This document shows positions 6,434 through 9,960 of a stretch of 9,960 nucleotides of DNA, piece after piece. Each line of letters starts with the position of its first letter. The first letter of the stretch is position 1. Below the pieces are notes generated by a model that worked only from the letters and a program-made list of their open reading frames with translations, ran no database searches and had not been told where the DNA came from. The DNA lies in the NCBI GenBank assembly GCA_002423265.1, contig DIVE01000072.1, positions 28,174 to 38,133 on the forward strand, in the 5' to 3' direction. The translations under genes were made by a program, and so were the position numbers. This DNA comes from Methylophilaceae bacterium UBA6140. Lineage in GTDB: Bacteria; Pseudomonadota; Gammaproteobacteria; Burkholderiales; Methylophilaceae.

Positions 6434-6694
6434 TCAGGTCTGCCTGCCCAATAGCGGGTCCAGGCCGCCGGCCTGATCGAGCGCGCGCAATTCGTCAAAA
6501 CCGCCGATATGCCGCTCGCCGATATAGATCTGCGGCACCGTGCGCCTGCCGGTTTTTTCCATCATCAGCATGCGTTGCTCGGGATCGAGGTCAACCCGGA
6601 TCTTGCTGACCTCGACCCCCTTGCTTGCCAGCAGGCGCTCGGCATGCATGCAATAGGGGCAATAGGCCGTGGTGTACATGACGACATTCGCCAT
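6434..6694 (-). CDS. grxC: Glutaredoxin 3 (dithiol type)
   Basis: 86 residues, normal for Grx3. A small cytosolic thioltransferase that uses glutathione to reduce protein disulfides and mixed disulfides and supplies electrons to enzymes such as ribonucleotide reductase. Seen: the active site TAYCPYC (C12 and C15, both cysteines present), the cis-proline motif TVPQIYI and the glutathione-site GGFDEL. ATG at 6692-6694 has an AAGGG ribosome site inside the end of the rhodanese gene; only 2 nt separate the two genes, so they are co-transcribed and perhaps translationally coupled. The grouping rhodanese-grxC-secB-gpsA is the same as I recall for E. coli yibN-grxC-secB-gpsA. Confidence 0.96.
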   Translation of the reverse strand: MANVVMYTTAYCPYCMHAERLLASKGVEVSKIRVDLDPEQRMLMMEKTGRRTVPQIYIGERHIGGFDELRALDQAGGLDPLLGRQT

Positions 6695-6696
6695 GA

Positions 6697-7110
6697 TCAG
6701 CCCTTGACCACAGGCAGCTTGGCGGCGATCCAGGCATTGAGGCCACCCTGCAGATTATGCAGCTTGGTAAACTGATGCTTGCGCAGAATATCGCACGCCT
6801 TGCCCGAGCGGACACCGGCCTGGCAATTGACCAGAATGGGCTTGTCCTTGAACTTCTCCAGCTCGCCTATTCTTTCGCCGAGACTGGCCAGCGGAATATG
6901 ACGTGCATCGGTAATATGGCCTGCGGCAAACTCGGCATCATCACGCACATCCAGCACGATGGCGTTGCTGCGGTTCATCAACAGCACCGCCTCGCTTGCA
7001 GACACATTGACCACACCACTGGCACTGCGGTTGAGCATGGGCCACAACAACATGAGGCCGGAACCAATCGCCAGACCAATCAACAAAACATTATCGGTTA
7101 AAAACTCCAC
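6697..7110 (-). CDS. Membrane-anchored rhodanese-like protein (YibN-like)
   Basis: 137 residues. Seen: an N-terminal transmembrane segment (about residues 7-25, NVLLIGLAIGSGLMLLWPML) and a single rhodanese domain (about 36-132). The domain has LDVRDDAEFAAGHI (53-66) and the active-site loop C96-QAGV-R101 (VNCQAGVRSGK), with the catalytic cysteine intact. Rhodaneses pass sulfane sulfur to thiol acceptors; the natural substrate of this subgroup is unclear. With its anchor and its place before grxC and secB it matches E. coli YibN, which I recall being linked to the YidC insertase. The start is GTG at 7108-7110 with a strong GAGGTG ribosome site about 4 nt upstream. A GATAAT at 7144-7149 on this strand could be its -10 box, but no -35 box is apparent. 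Confidence 0.92.
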   Translation of the reverse strand: MEFLTDNVLLIGLAIGSGLMLLWPMLNRSASGVVNVSASEAVLLMNRSNAIVLDVRDDAEFAAGHITDARHIPLASLGERIGELEKFKDKPILVNCQAGVRSGKACDILRKHQFTKLHNLQGGLNAWIAAKLPVVKG

Positions 7111-7226
7111 GCTGCACCTCTAAAATAACTGCGGAAAGCCGACATTATCGACCATATCGGGCAAAAAAGCCTCTGGCAAATGCCGATTAATTCAGGCTGT
7201 GGTAACGGCCATGCCACGCCGGGGAA

Positions 7227-7232
7227 TATAAT
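7227..7232 (+). promoter_or_regulatory. -10 box of the gpmI-envC promoter
   Basis: A perfect TATAAT in the 157-nt gap between the divergent rhodanese and gpmI genes. No good -35 hexamer lies 16-18 nt upstream and there is no TGn extension, so activation may need a regulator. A loose inverted repeat (GTGG 7199-7204 region / CCAC about 7214-7218) lies about where the -35 box would be. The predicted transcription start is near 7239. The rest of the gap holds only two tiny palindromes (7160-7171, 7175-7184) of no clear meaning. Confidence 0.55.
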
Positions 7233-7238
7233 ACAATC

Positions 7239-7271
7239 ATGTATCAACCAAACAACAGAGCAACACCATGA
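7239..7271 (+). other. Possible leaderless 10-codon upstream ORF of gpmI
   Basis: ATG at 7239-7241 opens a 10-codon frame (MYQPNNRATP) whose TGA at 7269-7271 overlaps the gpmI ATG (7268-7270) as ATGA. The transcription start predicted from the TATAAT box, 7 nt downstream of it, falls on this ATG, so it could be translated as a leaderless message. gpmI itself lacks a clear ribosome site, which would fit coupling. Such a short frame can easily be chance. Confidence 0.25.
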
Positions 7272-8812
7272 ACGTAACACCTGTGATTCTTTTGATTCTC
7301 GATGGTTTCGGTTACCGTGAAGAAATCGCCGACAACGCCATTGCGCAAGCCCGCAAACCCAACTGGGACAAGCTCTGGGCCGAGCATCCGCATACGCTGA
7401 TCAACGCTTCCGAGCATTATGTCGGCCTGCCGGACGGGCAGATGGGCAACTCTGAAGTCGGCCATCTGAATATCGGTGCTGGTCGCGTCGTTTATCAGGA
7501 TTTCGAGCGGATCAACCAGTCGATCCAGTCCGGCGAATTCTTCAATATCCCCAGTCTGACCGCAGCCATCGACACACTGAAAACAAGCGGCAAGGCGCTG
7601 CATATATTCGGCCTCCTGTCCGACGGCGGCGTCCACAGCCACCAGGATCACATTCATGCCATGGTCGAAATGGCGGTCAAACGCGGATTGAAAAAAGTAT
7701 ATGTGCACGCCTTCCTCGACGGCCGCGACACGCCGCCGGTCAGTGCCGGGCCTTATATCAAAAAACTGGAGGCCAGGCTGCAATCGCTGGGCGCCGGCAG
7801 GATCGCCTCGATCTGCGGCCGCTTTTACGCGATGGACCGCGACAAGCGCTGGCCCCGCGTCGAAGCCGCCTATGACATGCTGACCGAAGGTATCAGCGAA
7901 TTCCACGCCGCCACGGCAATGGAAGGCCTGCAGGCAGCCTATGCGCGCGATGAGCATGACGAGTTCGTCAAGGCCACGGTGATCACCGCACCGGACGAGC
8001 CGCCGGTACATGTCGAGGATGGAGACATCATCGTACAAATGAATTTCCGTTCCGACCGCGCGCGCCAGCTCACTCACGCCCTGCTGGCCGAGCAGTTCGA
8101 CGGTTTCCATCGTCGCCATGTACGCAAGCTGGCCGGGTATTTCACGCTGACCATGCATGACAAGAATGAAGCCGGTGCCGTAGCCATATTCCCGCCGTTC
8201 GAAGTCAGAAACACGTTCGGCGAATATGTCGCCAAACTGGGCTACAAGCAGCTGCGTATCGCCGAGACGGAGAAATATCCGCACGTCACCTTCTTCTTCA
8301 ACGGCGGCGAAGAGCTGGTGTTCGAAGGCGAAGACCGCATTCTGGTACCCTCGCCGCAGGTCTCCACCTATGACTTGCAGCCGGAGATGAGCGCGCACGA
8401 GGTCACCGACCGTCTGGAAGAAGCGATCCTGAGCCGGCAATATCAGGCCATCATCTGCAATTACGCCAACTGCGACATGGTCGGCCACTCCGGCATACTC
8501 GAAGCGGCGATCAAGGCAGTCGAGGCTGTCGACACCTCCATCGGCCGCATTGTCGCTGCTGCGCAAAAGGTTGGCGCCGAAGTGATCATCACCGCCGACC
8601 ACGGCAACGTCGAAATGATGCGCGACACCATCAACAATCAGCCGCACACCCAGCACACCACCAATCTGGTGCCGCTGCTCTATGTCGGCCGCAAGGCGAA
8701 ACTGGCCAATGCCGGCGCCCTGTCCGATATCGCGCCAACCCTGCTGAAGATGATGGGCGTGCCGCAACCGGCAGAAATGACCGGCAAGCCTTTGCTCGAT
8801 TTCGCTGCCTGA
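7268..8812 (+). CDS. gpmI: 2,3-bisphosphoglycerate-independent phosphoglycerate mutase
   Basis: 514 residues, full length. A monomeric manganese enzyme that interconverts 3- and 2-phosphoglycerate in glycolysis and gluconeogenesis. Seen: LLILDGFGYR with metal ligand D12, then GQMGNSEVGHLNIG with the phosphoserine nucleophile S62. Substrate-site segments follow: DGGVHSHQDH, HAFLDGRDTPP, GRFYAMDRDKRW, NFRSDRARQLT and EKYPHVTFFFNGGEE. The second set of metal ligands is D403/H407 in NCDMVGHSG, D444/H445 in TADHGNVEMM and H463 in HTQHTTN. All match the positions known for the family to within one residue. The ATG at 7268 gives the standard N-terminus, but only a weak AGAG precedes it. It is divergent from the rhodanese gene and followed by envC after 6 nt, as in E. 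coli gpmM-envC. Confidence 0.98.
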   Translation: MNVTPVILLILDGFGYREEIADNAIAQARKPNWDKLWAEHPHTLINASEHYVGLPDGQMGNSEVGHLNIGAGRVVYQDFERINQSIQSGEFFNIPSLTAAIDTLKTSGKALHIFGLLSDGGVHSHQDHIHAMVEMAVKRGLKKVYVHAFLDGRDTPPVSAGPYIKKLEARLQSLGAGRIASICGRFYAMDRDKRWPRVEAAYDMLTEGISEFHAATAMEGLQAAYARDEHDEFVKATVITAPDEPPVHVEDGDIIVQMNFRSDRARQLTHALLAEQFDGFHRRHVRKLAGYFTLTMHDKNEAGAVAIFPPFEVRNTFGEYVAKLGYKQLRIAETEKYPHVTFFFNGGEELVFEGEDRILVPSPQVSTYDLQPEMSAHEVTDRLEEAILSRQYQAIICNYANCDMVGHSGILEAAIKAVEAVDTSIGRIVAAAQKVGAEVIITADHGNVEMMRDTINNQPHTQHTTNLVPLLYVGRKAKLANAGALSDIAPTLLKMMGVPQPAEMTGKPLLDFAA

Positions 8813-8818
8813 TCGCGC

Positions 8819-9960
8819 ATGCCGGGTTGCCGCATTTCCATTCCCGACTTCGCGCACAGCGGACTGTCGGTGCTCATGCTGGCGGCAGTCCTCTGCGCCA
8901 GCCTGCCGGCGGCGGCAAATCCAAAGGCTGAAACTTCGAAAGCCGAACTTAACGCGCTGCACAAAAAGATCGAAGCGCTCAACAAGGAGCTCAACTCCTC
9001 ACGCGAAGCGCACAAGGACGCGGCCGACGAGTTGAAAGACAGTGAAAAAGCCATCAGCGCCGCCAACCGCAAACTTTATGAGCTGAATCAGCAGCAGCAG
9101 CAGAACCGTGAAACGCTGGAAGCCCTGGAAAAACAGCAGGCCGAACTCAATCAAACCCTGGCTTCGCAACAGCAATTGCTCGGTAACCAGCTCTATCAGC
9201 AGTATCTCTACGGTCAGCAAAACCCGCTGAAGATCATGCTCGAACAGCAGGACCCGAACCAGATTGCCCGCCAGCTGCACTATTTCACCTATGTTTCCAA
9301 GGCACGCGCCGAAGTGATCGCCAACATGCAGGGCAACCTCGCGCAAATGGCAGCCCTGAATGAAAGAACCGAAGCAGCACTGAAGGAAATCGAAGCGCTC
9401 AAGATTGCACAGGAAGAAGAGCGGAAATCGCTGCAGGCGCAGAAAGCCGAACGCAGCAAGGTGCTGAAAAAACTCTCCAGCAAGATCGCTACGCAAAGAA
9501 ACGAGATCAGCAAGCTGAAGCGCGACGAAAAGCGTCTTTCCAGCCTGGTCGAACGGCTGGCAAAAATCGCGCGCGAACAAGCGGCCAAACGCAAACAGGC
9601 ACAAACGCCGGCACAGAAATCCACCGCGCCCAGAACCGTTGCCAGAAATCAGGCACTGCCCAGCAGCCAGTATGACGGCAGCAATTTCTCCGCACTGAAA
9701 GGCAAACTCAACCTGCCGGTGCGTGGCGAGGTCGCCAACCGTTTCGGTGCCGCGCGCGAAGACACCGGCGTTTCCTGGAAAGGGCTGTTCATCCGCGCCG
9801 AGGAAGGCGCCGAAGTCAAGGCCGTGGCCAAGGGCAGCGTGGTTTTTGCCGATTGGCTGCGCGGTTTCGGCAATCTGATTATCGTCGATCACGGCGACGG
9901 CTACATGAGCCTGTACGGCAACAATCAGTCTTTACTGAAAAACCTCGGCGATGACGTCAA
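8819..9960 (+). CDS. envC: EnvC-like murein hydrolase activator, partial (C-terminus beyond right edge)
   Basis: 380 codons visible, open at the window end. In E. coli, EnvC is exported to the periplasm, is held at the septum by FtsEX through its coiled coil, and switches on the amidases AmiA and AmiB that split daughter-cell peptidoglycan. Seen: a signal peptide with hydrophobic core LSVLMLAAVLCASLPAAA (residues 16-33) and long charged, glutamine-rich coiled coils at about 38-125 and 150-275. An Ala/Gln/Lys-rich linker and a LytM (peptidase M23-like) domain from about 295 follow. The zinc site is degenerate: SWKGLFI (319-325) replaces the HxGxD motif and MSLYGNN lacks the later histidine. 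E. coli EnvC likewise has WKGM and SLYG, so this is an activator rather than a peptidase. ATG 8819 is the first start after the in-frame gpmI stop; no clear ribosome site, so coupling to gpmI is likely. Five CAG codons in a row lie at 9089-9103. Confidence 0.93.
   Translation, partial: MPGCRISIPDFAHSGLSVLMLAAVLCASLPAAANPKAETSKAELNALHKKIEALNKELNSSREAHKDAADELKDSEKAISAANRKLYELNQQQQQNRETLEALEKQQAELNQTLASQQQLLGNQLYQQYLYGQQNPLKIMLEQQDPNQIARQLHYFTYVSKARAEVIANMQGNLAQMAALNERTEAALKEIEALKIAQEEERKSLQAQKAERSKVLKKLSSKIATQRNEISKLKRDEKRLSSLVERLAKIAREQAAKRKQAQTPAQKSTAPRTVARNQALPSSQYDGSNFSALKGKLNLPVRGEVANRFGAAREDTGVSWKGLFIRAEEGAEVKAVAKGSVVFADWLRGFGNLIIVDHGDGYMSLYGNNQSLLKNLGDDV

Noticed and set aside
7144..7172. 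Promoter for the rhodanese-grxC pair
   Set aside because: GATAAT on the minus strand is a fair -10, but none of the hexamers 16-18 nt upstream resembles a -35 box, so it is not listed as a feature.
7244..8962. 572-codon open frame on the minus strand
   Set aside because: It lies opposite gpmI and the start of envC, both certain by motif. Its protein is low in recognisable motifs, and long antisense frames are usual across GC-rich genes.
8999..9892. 297-codon open frame on the minus strand
   Set aside because: It is antisense to the envC coiled coil; the leucine/phenylalanine-rich product is what reversed glutamine/lysine-rich codons give.
1..9960. Mobile elements, CRISPR arrays, tRNA or rRNA genes, toxin-antitoxin or defence genes
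   Set aside because: None is visible. Genes cover nearly all of the window, no gap exceeds about 170 nt, and no long or regularly spaced repeats occur.

Overview
The window looks like ordinary chromosomal core genome of a Gram-negative proteobacterium, most likely a betaproteobacterium. This rests on the moderately GC-rich coding sequence, a SecB chaperone, an envelope phosphoethanolamine transferase, an EnvC-type division factor and the protein sequences themselves. Nitrosomonadales is a guess I cannot verify. I see no insertion sequence, phage gene, tRNA, rRNA, CRISPR array or other sign of recent transfer.

Layout. (1) Bases 1-1158, minus strand: a 133-residue membrane protein of unknown function followed 19 nt later by bioB, which runs off the left edge. 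A TATAAT box lies just upstream. (2) Bases 1215-2456, plus strand: comF (TTG start) and trmL as a tight pair, closed by a textbook rho-independent terminator. (3) Bases 2479-4164, plus strand: a phosphoethanolamine transferase of the EptC/CptA/OpgE type whose start codon lies only 22 nt after that terminator. (4) Bases 4165-4276: a convergent intergenic stretch with a direct/inverted repeat cluster and the gpsA terminator. (5) Bases 4277-6394, minus strand: secB, a secreted two-SH3-domain protein and gpsA, with a recognisable promoter at 6366-6394. (6) Bases 6434-7110, minus strand: a membrane-anchored rhodanese (YibN-like) and grxC, 2 nt apart. (7) Bases 7227-9960, plus strand: a promoter, gpmI and, 6 nt later, envC, which runs off the right edge.

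The block envC-gpmI / rhodanese-grxC-secB-gpsA / trmL matches the gene order I recall around E. coli envC-gpmM-yibN-grxC-secB-gpsA-cysE-trmL. Here a small SH3 gene sits between secB and gpsA, and cysE is absent from its E. coli position, where the phosphoethanolamine transferase lies instead. The shared theme is envelope biogenesis and central metabolism: protein export (SecB), phospholipid precursor supply (GpsA), thiol/sulfur chemistry (GrxC, rhodanese), surface phosphoethanolamine decoration, cell separation (EnvC) and glycolysis (GpmI).

I found no convincing new multi-gene system. The points most worth a second look are small regulatory ones: a possible leaderless 10-codon ORF whose stop overlaps the gpmI start, the terminator pressed against the transferase gene, mutually exclusive hairpins after it, and a tandem repeat in the probable secB leader. 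Four of the ten CDSs with a visible start use GTG or TTG.
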